From: Channallabes apus
Lineage: Eukaryota; Chordata; Actinopteri; Siluriformes; Clariidae
NCBI GenBank assembly: GCA_030522415.1
Contig: CM060121.1
Location: 5,045,976 to 5,109,975, forward strand
DNA length: 64,000 nucleotides
Direction: 5' to 3'
Positions 22,950 through 32,882 of the stretch are shown here, one piece after another. The notes beneath the pieces were generated by a model that worked only from the letters and a program-made list of their open reading frames with translations, had not been told where the DNA came from and searched no databases. Each line of letters begins with the position of its first letter. Within the stretch, counting starts at the first letter, position 1. The position numbers were made by a program, and so were the translations under genes.

Positions 22950-23171
22950 TTCATGCAATCCAAGTTACTGTGCGAGAATTCTGGGTAACTGTAGTTTAAC
23001 CAGGCTGAACCAGTTCAATACATTTAATACCTGTGAATAACAACCCATGCAATTATTCAGCTACATTCTGTCAAAAAAGAAAATGCAAACACACGTCTGT
23101 AAATCTTCAAAATTGTCCACATTTTTACCTGATGTAGCTTTTAACAGCAGGAGAAGAAATGTAGAGAACAT
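22950..23171 (-). pseudogene. VH7: VH pseudogene remnant
   Basis: Leader exon 23129-23171 is intact (MFSTFLLLLLKATS, donor GTAAAA). After a CACAG acceptor at 23031-23035, the V exon reads GIKCIELVQPG, then TAA, then a short decayed framework 1; nothing after it resembles a V domain and there is no RSS. The corresponding interval is missing from unit B, where text from before and after it is joined at about 31796. Confidence 0.8.
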
Positions 23172-23728
23172 AGTTTGAGAGAAACCTGGTCCCAAAGCGT
23201 CACTTCTTCAGAGCACCATTAACTTTTTATAGGAAGTTTGATTTTCATAACAGTGTTTAGGTTTTCATAAAGTCACAGATGACTTGTTACATGTTACACA
23301 TCTAATTCAAAACAAAAATGATGTAACCATTCATAAAATATAAGAGTTACCTACAGTATACAGGTAAGAGATGACTAATTCATCAAACAATGAGGATTAT
23401 GCAGCCTGGTTTAATAGCACTGATATAATAGATCTGTAATTTCGTAGCTTTGTAACAATGTTTCAGTTAAAGCTTAGGCCTTTTATTTAAATTACAAAAG
23501 AACATGCTCTCATATTTATTACACTCTCTCAGGCCTTTGAACCCCAACATGTTGAGTGGATGTTGTATGAATAGAGAAAGAGCGCCCCTCACTGGCCATA
23601 AAGCTTATTACAACAGAACAATACATTACTATTGTGTGGGCAGGTGAAAAACACAGTAAAAAGTAATAATAAAAAAAAAAAACCACTGAAGTAAACTTTT
23701 AAATTTGACTATCTGTAAAAAAAAAAAA
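23172..23728. other. Non-coding spacer at end of unit A
   Basis: No gene. Around 23500-23610 (ending AGAGAAAGAGCGCCCCTCAC) it matches 32130-32630 and 41960-42075, a flank shared by several VH segments. It also contains the empty site for the SINE at 32188. Confidence 0.6.
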
Positions 23729-24068
23729 TGCATTTCAATGCATTTCAAAGACTCTCTACTACTGATGCTCTCAGCAAAAATATATGGATACAATTCATAC
23801 AACAGATTTTTTTTTTCTTTTCAAAAGCTCTAACAAAGCACATTTGTTTTATTTTATTTCTAGGCTGCTATGTGCCTGGTAATGTGCAAAATTATGTAAT
23901 GTGAAAAAAAGGAATACAATTTGATTGACCACCTGATGACAGTGATATAAAAATGACTTGATGAAAAAAAAATTCTGATAATTTCTTCTCCTACTTCTTC
24001 TTCTTATTATTATTATTATTTAGAACTGAATAGAATAGTGTTATGTTTTGGAGATATTTTATTATAAT

Positions 24069-24706
24069 CAGTGTCGGGGAAGTTACTTTAAAATCATAAT
24101 TTGATTACATTACTGATTATTAAATGTAAAAAGTAATCAGATTACTAATTATGTTACTTTTAAGTTACTTTGAAAACATCTGTCATGGCGTGCGACTGTA
24201 ATGTGTTACCTGTTGTCGCTCCTCGCTCACTCCGTGGGCCCCCTATGTAGGGGCCCCCTATGTAGGCGCCCCCCCCCCCCCCCCCTTCTGCAAGTGCGCG
24301 ATAATTAATGTTAATGAATCTCGGGCTTTCCCCACGTTAAAAATCCTCCCTTTTTTCCCCACTTCCTCCATCCTTTAACCCTTTTCCTTCCCCATTTTGT
24401 TCTAAATAAAATCACCCCTTTTCCCGTATGACCTTGCCTCGTGTCACTGCAAAAAGTGTGAACCCGTTACAACATCAAATGTAACACTACAAAGCTCTCC
24501 CAGGATTGATTAAAGGGCATGGTCGTAGTGCATTACGTTTTAAACACTACATTTGTAACGCTAGTGACGTAATGTTATTGACAATGGTAAACTGTAATAA
24601 AAGTATATGCATTTAATAGTGTAATGCGTTACATTACGGCGTTATGAGGAAAACATTATTAGATTACAGTAAGGCATTACATAGTAACGCGTTATACCCA
24701 ACTCTG
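24069..24706. mobile_element. Non-autonomous hAT element, unit B
   Basis: Duplicate of 18515-19149, with the same 8-bp ATTATAAT duplication at 24061-24068 and 24707-24714. Confidence 0.92.
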
Positions 24707-24729
24707 ATTATAATGTACACTGGATGAGG

Positions 24730-24768
24730 TGTTTTTGTACAGGGATGTTGTTGATCTGTCTCACTGTG
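24730..24768 (-). promoter_or_regulatory. RSS of VH8 (23-bp spacer)
   Basis: Minus strand: CACAGTG, 23-bp spacer, ACAAAAACA, identical in form to VH4. Confidence 0.93.
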
Positions 24769-25211
24769 GACTCCCGAGCGCAGTAATACACAGCTGTGTC
24801 TTCAGTCTGCATGTTCTGTCCTGTTAATGTTACTGAGTTGCTGGACGTGTCTCTGGAAACCTGAACCCTGCTTTTCAGTTTCTCGCTGTAGGCAGTGTTA
24901 CCATCATAACATATACTTCCGACCCACTCCAGAGTTTTTCCAGCAGCTTGTCGTATCCATTCTATACAGTAGCCACTCGTTACTGAATATCCAGACACTT
25001 TACAGGTCAGAGTCAGTGACTGTCCAGGGGTTACTACTGAGGATGCAGGCTGGGTCAGCTCAACACTGCAAACACCTGTTACATATTAATTAATTAATTA
25101 ATTAATTAATAAAAAACACTATGATTAACAACAACTGTATCATATGTTGAATGTATAATACTTACAGTGTACAGCTGCCAGCAGCAGTAGTAGTAGGGAT
25201 ATAGAGATCAT
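24769..25211 (-). CDS. IGHV: VH8: immunoglobulin heavy-chain V segment (family III)
   Basis: Leader exon 25166-25211 (MISISLLLLLLAAVH) and V exon 24769-25075. The domain starts VCSVELTQPASSVVTPGQ, with Cys in LTLTCKVSG, Trp in WIRQAAGKTLEWVG and Cys in DTAVYYCARE. Cysteines in CDR1 (SGYCIEW) and CDR2 (GSICYDG) are as in VH4. No stops; perfect octamer and RSS. Compared with VH4 it has one more CDR1 residue and VSRDTSSN instead of VYRDTTSN in framework 3. Confidence 0.95.
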
Positions 25212-25277
25212 TGTGTGTGTTGAAGAATAAGTAAAAACGCTCGGTTTCCTTTGCTTAAATATGTAACTAGGAGGGGC

Positions 25278-25285
25278 ATTTGCAT
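25278..25285 (-). promoter_or_regulatory. Octamer of the VH8 promoter
   Basis: ATGCAAAT, about 65 bp upstream of the leader ATG. Confidence 0.85.
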
Positions 25286-25734
25286 AGTGACACTCCTTAT
25301 ATCAAAGTGGATTTAATATATTCTGAATTCCTTTAATAAATAAGACCATTAATAAGAACATTTGTTACTGGTTGAATCCGTTATTTTATATTATGTTAAG
25401 CAAATACGTAGATTAGATTAGAATATAAGCCTAGCACATAATGAACACAAGGAGTTCTATTATAGTAAAACAGTCAGCACAAAGTAAACTTTTTAATATA
25501 TTCAAGTTGATTATTTGCTCAGAACTTCGTGTCCTCTAGTTTTGTCTTGCCAATGCTGCTTTCGTATTAATTTTAACATCATTCACTTTCACATAATTTT
25601 GTCTTGTAGTTGTTACTGACAAATCACAAAGATCAAAGCCTCCAATATGCCTTCAAAAGCTTTTCCTGCGTAAGAAAACAAAGTTAAAGCTTTATTTAAT
25701 TATTTATTTCAGTAGTCTTGATAGGGGCTGAAGA

Positions 25735-26084
25735 TCAATGTTTGAAGCAGAGAGAAGCAGCACATGTGCAGTGTGATTGACCTGACGTACTGTACCATGA
25801 CAGTATCCAAAGACATACAGTATACTTCAATATGGAGTTGGTATCCCTCATGGAGATATAACAGCTTCCACTCTTCTTGGAAGGCTGTCCACAAGATTGT
25901 GGAGTGTTTTTGTGGGAATTTATGCCGATTTATCCCAGGCATGGAATAGAACTAAATTTCTTCCAAAGTTGGAAGCATTGTCCAAGATGTCTTAGTATGC
26001 TGAAACACTGGGGGACTGATTGAAACACCTGTATTCAATAATTAACATGTTTTCCCAAATACGTTTGTCCATATAGAGTAATAT
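25735..26084 (-). mobile_element. Degenerate Tc1-type MITE
   Basis: The right end, CCAAATACGTTTGTCCATAT, is a terminus I recognise from short Tc1-like fish elements, and the body (CAGCTTCCACTCTTCTTGGA, TTGTGGAGTGTTTTTGTGGG) fits the same family. No matching left end or clear duplication is visible. Confidence 0.4.
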
Positions 26085-26206
26085 GTATACAGTGCCTAGC
26101 CAAAATCAAACAAAAAGTCATACAAAAAGTAAACATACAAAAAAAAAAAACATACAAAAAGTAAAATATTTTTTAATTTGTAAAAAAATATATAATTTAA
26201 TTAATC

Positions 26207-26479
26207 AGGTGGACAGGGTGGCAATCCATCGCAGGGCACACTCACATATTCACACACCCAATCACACACTACGGGCAATTTAGGAACGCCAATTAGCCTA
26301 ACCTGCATATCTTTGGACTGTGGGAGGAAACCGGAGTACCCGGAGGAAACCCACCAAGCACGGGGAGAACATGCAAACTCCATGCACACAGAGACGGGAA
26401 TCGAGCCTGGCCGGGGAATCGAACCCAGACCCTGGAGGTGCAAGGCGACAGTGCTAACCACTACACCACCGCGCTGCCT
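26207..26479 (-). mobile_element. SINE (GAAT-tail family), 3'-truncated
   Basis: Minus-strand copy with the tRNA-like head GGCAGCGCGGTGGTGTAGTG and B-box GGTTCGATTCC. The tail is missing at about 26207. Confidence 0.85.
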
Positions 26480-26554
26480 TTTTAATAATATTACTATTTT
26501 TAATAGAACAAGCCTTGCTGTATTCACTTGATATACACATCTGTTTGTGTCGCG

Positions 26555-27006
26555 GTGTCTTCCAGCACAGTAATAGACAGCTGTTTCTTCTACAGTCACG
26601 CCAGACAACTTGAGCTTTTACTGTTATCCTTCGTTATTTCAATTCTTCCTTCAAGAATTTTGATGTAGCTCACCATTATCAGTCCTAATGCACCTGATTG
26701 GGTTTCCACGAAGTTGTCGTATCCAGTGCATGGGATGATCTCCAAAATTATATCCTACAGCCTTACAAGAAAGGCGAAGAGTTCCATCAGGATTACTCAG
26801 TACTGCATTACTAGGAATAGACTCCAAACTCTAGCCTTTTACAGCTAATGGAGAGAAGGTGTAAACAAATTAAAACATCAGCATAAAAACTGTACAATTG
26901 ATTAAGCTATAATAATTAATAATGTATTAGAAATCACTGGAGACACACAGACTGATTAGGAGAGAAGGAGACAGGAGAGTGGGAGCTTTATGGTGATAGA
27001 TGAGAC
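26555..27006 (-). pseudogene. VH9: VH pseudogene of a distinct family
   Basis: The V exon (about 26555-26850) reads SNPDGTLRLSCKAVGYN, then GDHPMHWIRQ, followed by a frame broken through CDR2 and framework 3 (EITKDNSKSS) and a clean EETAVYYCAG. The heptamer would be CACCGCG, a poor match, and no nonamer is seen. A leader-like run (KLPLSCLLLS) at about 26960-27000 has ATA for ATG and an internal stop. Its framework 1 is unlike families I-IV. A perfect octamer remains upstream. Confidence 0.75.
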
Positions 27007-27055
27007 TCGACCACACCACACATCTCAACTGCACATAAATACTGCAAGGATACAC

Positions 27056-27063
27056 ATTTGCAT
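27056..27063 (-). promoter_or_regulatory. Octamer upstream of VH9 pseudogene
   Basis: ATGCAAAT on the minus strand, correctly placed for the degenerate VH9 leader. Confidence 0.6.
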
Positions 27064-28130
27064 CATGACATCATACTCATGAGGGAACGTGGAAAAGTAA
27101 TTAGTAAATAAAAGGCATTATAACACATCTCATAGGGCAATGAACATAATGTTTTGAAATGTTACTAACAAGAAGATCCATGTTGTTAGAAATGCATAAT
27201 TCTGTTATATCTGAGGGGATCTTATTTCACCTTAATTTAAAAAGAAGAAAAATATAATGATATTGAGAGACAACATACATCTATCATCCCATAGTGTAAT
27301 AACATTGTGGACTAACCTATTTAATTTACATTGTATTGCAACGTTGCAAAAAAGGGTCACAATAGCTACAATATGACCTCCACCCTTTCACTTTTATATG
27401 TATTAGACATTTGAGTGATTTGTTCTTCATGTCAATTTATTTTTGAAAGAAAACAATCTGTGTACGCTTATTTATTTATTTTTCCTCAAAAACAACCAAA
27501 CAAACAAACAAGCAAGCAAACAAGTGCTATAAGAATGTCTGACATTGAATTTGGCTGGGAATGTTAACAATTAACACACTATTGCCTAAACAGTATAGTG
27601 TATAGTAAAGAAGGGGAGGGTGTGGTGGGGTCACAGTTTTAAAAGTGCACAGTTGAGCTTATTCCATTTGTAGGCACACTAATTAACAAATACAAAATTT
27701 AGACAGTCTATTTTGTAACAATTTGATTCAGAGGACCACCCAGGTTAAAAATTAAGACTGAATTAATTATATAACTACAGTATAAGACTATATATGTATA
27801 GTTTGAATATTAAATTGAATATTTCACTCAAATGAAATATATATATAATATATACAGTATATCAAATATATATATTTCTTCATTTATATATATATACACT
27901 GTATATGCTTGTTTTGTTTTGTTTACTTCCACCCTACTCAAAATGCCCATCCATTGTTACCCTAAGTTTTACCAACACTTGTTACCAACACATCTGCTTG
28001 TACTACAGCTGATTCGCCTCAAGTCTCCTTGTGTTTCTCCAAATGATCACAAGACATGTTAATAATACCTGTACATCATACACCTTTATTTCTAAACAAC
28101 ACATAATCCTTTAAAAAATATAAAAATTTT
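27064..28130. other. Non-coding stretch
   Basis: AT-rich spacer; homology to unit A resumes near 27895. No gene seen. Confidence 0.5.
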
Positions 28131-28528
28131 GCGCAGTAATACACATCAGTCCTGTTAATGTTACTGTGTTGCTGGACATCTGAAAAATCTCTGGAAATCT
28201 GATACCTGATTTTTAGTTTCTTACTGTAGCCGTGCCACCACCATTCCATATATGCGATCCACTCCAGGGTTCGTCCTGCAGGGTGTCGTATCCACTGTGT
28301 AAGGCTGCTGCCATCAGTTACTGAATATCCAGACATTTTACAGGTCAGAGTCAGTGACTGTTGAGCTGATCCAGTCTGAATCCATGGTATTTTGACCCCT
28401 GGTCAGAGTGAACACCTATTAAAAAGTTTTTTATTTTGTCATTAAACAAACCTGTATCATATTTTAATTGTAAAACATTTACAGTGTACGGCTGCCAGCA
28501 GCAGGAGCAGTAGGGATGTAGAGATCAA
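28131..28528 (-). pseudogene. VH10: VH pseudogene (family III), twin of VH5
   Basis: Leader exon 28483-28528 with TTG for ATG; V exon about 28131-28415. It shares with VH5 the framework 1 insertion, the missing RSS and the loss of TEDTA before VYYCAK. CDR2 reads YMEWWWHGYS here, where VH5 has a stop, so that stop in VH5 is private. It cannot be recombined or translated normally. Confidence 0.92.
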
Positions 28529-28896
28529 GGTGTGTGTTGAAGGAGAATACTGTACAGTGGTTACTCAATCGGAATAACCATCCCGCCGCGCTCACCGCCG
28601 TTTAAAGGCAACAGCGGCCAAAATAAATCAGTTGCATTTCAAAGTCATTCGTAAAATGGCCGCCAGGTGGCGCAAAGTGACATTTTCATTCATCGCAGTA
28701 AATACAACAGTGATGGTAATTTCCACAACAAACATGAAAAATCTGAACCAGAGCTATTGATGTGTACTGTACAATAATGAGTAAAAAAATTTATAGTAGA
28801 TTTATTAACTGAAATAAATGACCATATTTTTCAAGAGAATTTTCAAGCCCCACTCATCAAACAAAATTATAACGAAATCGGCCAAGTTTACTATTT

Positions 28897-29309
28897 ATTT
28901 AAATATAAATTTCTAAACCAATAAGATCAAATAACACCAAGTTATTATTATAACAGGCTTACTTCGTCACTTATCTAGAGCTTGCTTTCAAAAAAGTCAA
29001 GTGCCTTATTAATGTGACTGGGGTGCATTGTCTCTAAGTGCTTGCTTGGTGTAGTGGTTAGAACGCTCAGTCAAAGATACACAAAGCACCAGTTCAAATC
29101 CTGTGTGATGATATTTTAAAATTGTTTTATTTTAATTATAGCAAAATTAAGATAAAACTAAATAAAATGTTTTAAGTGCGCTTAAGGTAGAGTCTTATAA
29201 ATGTAGACTTATATAGTTTTATTATATATTTTTAAGTGATGAAGTAAGCCTGTTATAATAATAACTCGGTGTTATTTGATCTTATTGGTTTAGAAATTTA
29301 TATTTAAAT
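28897..29309. repeat. 76-nt inverted repeat arms with 261-nt loop
   Basis: Arms 28897-28972 and 29234-29309 are complementary with two mismatches in 76. Transcribed RNA would fold into a long hairpin. Confidence 0.95.
29036..29108 (+). repeat. tRNA-like sequence in the hairpin loop
   Basis: TGGTGTAGTGGTTAG matches a pol III A box, and AGTTCAAATCC is two mismatches from the B box GGTTCGANTCC. It lacks a convincing cloverleaf, so I call it a SINE head or tRNA relic rather than a tRNA gene. Confidence 0.5.
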
Positions 29310-29400
29310 AAAACCCTACACACTTCTTTTCTAATTACACGTGATAAAATCTAAAGGCTCACTGTGTTAATATTTATTGTGCTTAAATGTGATCTTAATA

Positions 29401-29758
29401 ATTCATTAATTCATTCATTATACCGCTTAATCCTGTGTTCAGGGTCGCGGGGGACCTGGAGCCTATCCCAGGAGACTTTGGGCACTAGGCGGGGTACACC
29501 CTGGACAGGGTGCCAATCCATCGCAGGGCACACACACATACACACACTCACACACCCAATCACACACTACGGGCAATTTGGGAACGCCAATTAGCCTAAC
29601 CTGCATATCTTTGGACTGTGGGAGGAAACCGGAGTACCCCGAGGAAACCCACCAAGCACGGGGAGAACATGCAAACTCCATGCACACAGAGACGGGAATC
29701 GAACCCAGACCCTGGAGGTGCAAGGCGACAGTGCTAACCTCTACACCACCGCGCCGCC
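29401..29758 (-). mobile_element. SINE (GAAT-tail family), near full length
   Basis: tRNA-like head at 29758 (GGCGGCGCGGTGGTGTAG on the minus strand), ATTCATT tail at 29401, and an 11-bp target duplication TGATCTTAATA at 29390-29400 and 29759-29769. Nested in the TA-flanked element. Confidence 0.93.
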
Positions 29759-30336
29759 TGATCTTAATAAGATTTGATTTAATTTGAATTCTACATTTGT
29801 ACTGTAATTTTAGTACTGTGATTATGAATTCGGTCAACTACAGTGTTTCACTTGATGTTATCGGCTACTACGTGTATTATTTAATGGAACGTGTCTCATT
29901 AATGCGGCAGAGAATGAACTAAGGCATGAGGCGTCAGTCTGTAGTTATATAGCGCCACTCAGTGGTAAAAGCCAGCAAATGCACAAACCTAAATGCGGCG
30001 GCGACGGTAAAAACGAAGCTCCGATTAGGTGACCACTGTAAGTAAGTTAATAAGTTCTTGGTCTTCATTGCTTATCACTGGAGCTGCAGTACCAGTTGAT
30101 AAATTTTAGTGCTTATCCTGATGCCTTATTGCATTATTTCTTTTATCCCAAAGGATTTCCAGTTTCTGTTGTTTAAACTAACCAAATAAAAAGGAGAATG
30201 CACACTGTTATTAGCAATGACTCGTGTGAGTCATTTCTGCTTAGCCTTAAATTATGCAAAGTCCCTGTGAATGTGTCTCTGAGGTTCAGTTTCCTGCTGA
30301 GGGAATATTTACAGCTCATGTGGAAGTGCTTGTGTA

Positions 30337-30374
30337 AGTTTTTGTACAGCTCTGCAGTCTTTTGTGTCAGTGTG
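30337..30374 (-). promoter_or_regulatory. RSS of VH11 (variant heptamer, 22-bp spacer)
   Basis: Minus strand: CACACTG, 22-bp spacer, ACAAAAACT, as in VH6 and VH15. Confidence 0.85.
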
Positions 30375-30814
30375 TCTCCTTGGCACAATAATAAACAGCC
30401 GTGTCTTCAGTTTTCAGACTCTTCACTTCCAGATATACCATGTTTTTATTGGTGTCTTTAGTGATGGAGAACTGGCCCTGCAGAGACGGAGCGAAATATG
30501 TGCTAGTGCCACCACCAATGTATCCAATCCACTCCAGTCCTTGTCCTGGTTTCTGACGGATCCAGTGCAAATAGCTGAGGGAGATTCCAGACACGGTGCA
30601 GGACAGAGTGACTGACTCTCCAGGTCTCTTCACCACAGAAGCCGAGGAGGTCAGGGACTGTCCATAAGAATCTGGAAAAGAGATTATGAATAAATGCTGT
30701 AATGATGAGAGACAAACAATGAGACAATATTTCATTTTTTTGGTGAAGATCATGTGAAAACCTTTCATACGTACATGAAATTAGGACAAAAGCAATACTG
30801 TATCCTAATAACAT
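30375..30814 (-). CDS. IGHV: VH11: immunoglobulin heavy-chain V segment (family IV)
   Basis: Leader exon 30775-30814 (MLLGYSIAFVLIS, donor GTACG) and V exon 30375-30671. DSYGQSLTSSASVVKRPG start, Cys in SVTLSCTVSG, Trp in WIRQKPGQGLEWIG, Cys in DTAVYYCAKE. The frame is open. Leader, intron, framework 1 and framework 3 are almost identical to VH6, while CDR1 and CDR2 differ at most positions. Octamer variant at 30927-30934 with TATAAA. Confidence 0.95.
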
Positions 30815-30926
30815 TCTCAAACAACAAGTTGGTCTCCACACAGAATGATGTGTATGGGAGTGTTATGTATCACAGAGCTCAATGGAAACTAGAACAGACA
30901 AGAACATGCTGTTTATACCTGACTCT

Positions 30927-30934
30927 ATTTGAAT
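30927..30934 (-). promoter_or_regulatory. Variant octamer of the VH11 promoter
   Basis: ATTCAAAT followed towards the gene by GGTATAAAC. Confidence 0.7.
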
Positions 30935-31575
30935 AGGGCGTGTCCATGAACACTACAGATGTATTAAATCCACAAACACAAGCTGAGTCTATACTAAGTG
31001 ATGTGGGTGTACTGTAATTGCTCATTAGCTTTGAAGTGGATAAAAAAAATTATACAAACATGTGACCTTAAATTTGATCAATTCATATTGTTTCAGCAGA
31101 ACTTCCAAACCCAGTGTAACAACGATTGGGCTACATTTTAAGAAATGGCTACATTTTTATTTAATAATTTAATTGTTTTCCTTTTAAAATATAGGAATTT
31201 AATCTTATCATTAGGCAGAAAACAAATTTGAAAAAATTTAGGTATTTACATTTTATTGGGTGTTTTGTTAAAGGAAAAAGTGTTTGCATTATAATGTAGT
31301 ACTTGTTGGGTTGGTTTCATTTACGATAAACTGTGTAGGCAAGTTCTTAAAGGAACAAATGCATTTGTTTATTTCTTATATATAATAACTTTATATAATC
31401 AGTGTATGACTACTGTGGGCATGCATTTTTAAATATTATTAAGTGCATTTAATGACTGAATCATTTACTACGTTTTTGCTTCTACTTCATTTTCCTTTCT
31501 TGTTTGTCTTCAGCTTTACAGTAAGTACCAGCCAAAGATAAGAGGAGAAAAGGCTTAAAACTTTACAGAGGACTG
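30935..31575. other. Non-coding VH spacer
   Basis: Close copy of 21905-22550; no gene. Confidence 0.7.
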
Positions 31576-31585
31576 TTAATACTGT

Positions 31586-31716
31586 CTGCGATGGATTGGC
31601 ACCCTGTCCAGGGTGTATCCCGCCTAGTGCCCGAAGTCTCCTGGGATAGGCTCCAGATCCCCCGCGACCCTGAACACAGGATTAAGCGGTATAGAAGATG
31701 AATGAATGAATGAATA
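31586..31716 (+). mobile_element. SINE 3' fragment (GAAT-tail family)
   Basis: 5'-truncated copy with perfect 10-bp duplication TTAATACTGT (31576-31585, 31717-31726). The empty site is in unit A near 22548. 5' truncation with target duplication fits LINE-style priming. Confidence 0.93.
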
Positions 31717-32187
31717 TTAATACTGTAAGACAGAAGGGAAAATAAAACTGAGCACCAAAATAAATGAATAAATGTCTGCGAGGAAACATTTACAGCCCTG
31801 GTTCCAAAACCTCACTTCTTCAGAGCACCACAAACATTTTATAGGAAGTTTGATTTAAATAACAGTGTTTAGGTTTTCATAAAGGCCCAGATGACTTGTT
31901 ACATGTTACACATCTACTGCTAATAAAAATAATATTATTTATATATATAAAATAATGTAATTATTTATCAAATATAAGAGTTACCTGTACCCACAGTACA
32001 GTATAAGAGATGACTAATTCATCAAGGATTATGCAGCCTGGTTTAATAGCACTGATATAATAGATCTGTAACTTCTTAGCTTTGTTACAATGTTTCAGTT
32101 AAAGCTTAGGCCTTTAAATTCCAAAAGAACATGCTCTCATATTTATTACACTCTCTCAGGCCTTTGAACCCCAACATGTTGAGTGGA

Positions 32188-32566
32188 GGCGGCGCGGTGG
32201 TGTAGTGGTTAGCTCTGTCGCCTTGCACCTCCAGGGTCTGGGTTCGATTCCCCGGCCAGGCTCGATTCCCGTCTCTGTGTGCATGGAGTTTGCATGTTCT
32301 CCCCGTGCTTGGTGGGTTTCCTCCGGGTACTCCGGTTTCCTCCCACAGTCCAAAGATATGCAGGTTAGGCTAATTGGCGTTCCTAAATTGCCCGTAGTGT
32401 GTGATTGGGTGTGTGAGTGTGTGTATGTGTGTGTGCCCTGCGATGGATTGGCACCCTGTCCAGGGTGTACCCCGCCTACTGCCCGAAGTCTCCTGGGATA
32501 GGCTCCAGGTCCCCCGCGACCCTGAACACAGGATTAAGCGGTATAGAAAATGAATGAATGAATGAA
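32188..32566 (+). mobile_element. SINE (GAAT-tail family), full length
   Basis: Starts GGCGGCGCGGTGGTGTAGTG (A box) with B-box GGTTCGATTCC at about 32241, and ends (GAAT)n. The 11-bp duplication TGTTGAGTGGA flanks it (32177-32187, 32567-32577). The empty site lies in unit A near 23551. This is the reference copy for the other fragments. Confidence 0.95.
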
Positions 32567-32805
32567 TGTTGAGTGGATGTTGTATGAATAGAGAAAGAGC
32601 GCCCCTCACTGGCCCTAAAGCTTATTACAACAGAATAATAATTTTCTAGTGTGTGTGCAGGTGAAATACATAGTAAAAGTTACAAAAAAATCACTGAAGT
32701 AAACTTTTTAATTTGAATTTGACGATCTGTAAAAAAAAAAAAAAGGGCAAATAATTTGCACTACTGCTCAAATGTTAAAGCAGATTTTAAAAATCTTCTG
32801 TTGAT

Positions 32806-32882
32806 CATTCATTCATCTTCTATACCGCTTAATCCTGTGTTCAGGGTCACAGGGGGCCTGGAGCCAATCCATCGCAGGGATC
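32806..32882 (-). mobile_element. SINE fragment (GAAT-tail family)
   Basis: Tail-proximal 75 bp only, with an internal deletion joining GGCCTGGAGCC to AATCCATCGCAGGGA. Confidence 0.8.

Larger units (their letters stand above)
18054..23728. repeat. Tandem duplication, unit A (VH4-VH5-VH6-VH7)
   Basis: Begins at GCATTTCAATGCATTTCAAA, which recurs at 23729 right after the poly-A run ending this unit. Homology to unit B covers the hAT at 18515, VH4, VH5, VH6 and their flanks, through the closing text GATCTGTAAAAAA. The differences are a long AT/T microsatellite (18133-18230) and an interval at about 20150-20285 replaced in unit B. Head-to-tail order shows a direct tandem duplication. Confidence 0.9.
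28555..30038. mobile_element. TA-flanked foldback DNA element with inserted SINE
   Basis: Ends CAGTGGTTACTCAATCGGA and, read inward from the right, CAGTGGTCACCTAATCGGA. It is flanked by TA on both sides; unit A has the empty site GAATACTGTAAGTAAG near 20935, proving insertion with TA duplication. That target is typical of Tc1/mariner-type elements. The interior has two 76-nt inverted arms (28897-28972 and 29234-29309), a tRNA-like sequence, and a later SINE. No transposase. Confidence 0.9.
23729..32744. repeat. Tandem duplication, unit B (VH8-VH10-VH11)
   Basis: Sister of unit A. It is about 3.3 kb longer because of a replaced interval (about 25722-27895, holding a MITE, a SINE and VH9), a 1.5-kb TA-flanked element at 28555, and SINEs at 31586 and 32188. 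It lacks VH7. Confidence 0.9.

Noticed and set aside
29036..29108. Possible tRNA gene
   Set aside because: A and B boxes are recognisable, but the stems do not form a convincing cloverleaf; more likely a SINE or foldback-element sequence. The same applies to the SINE heads at 10508, 14188 and 32188.
32205..32501. 98-codon ORF repeated at several places
   Set aside because: It is a chance frame through the SINE; it recurs wherever the SINE does.
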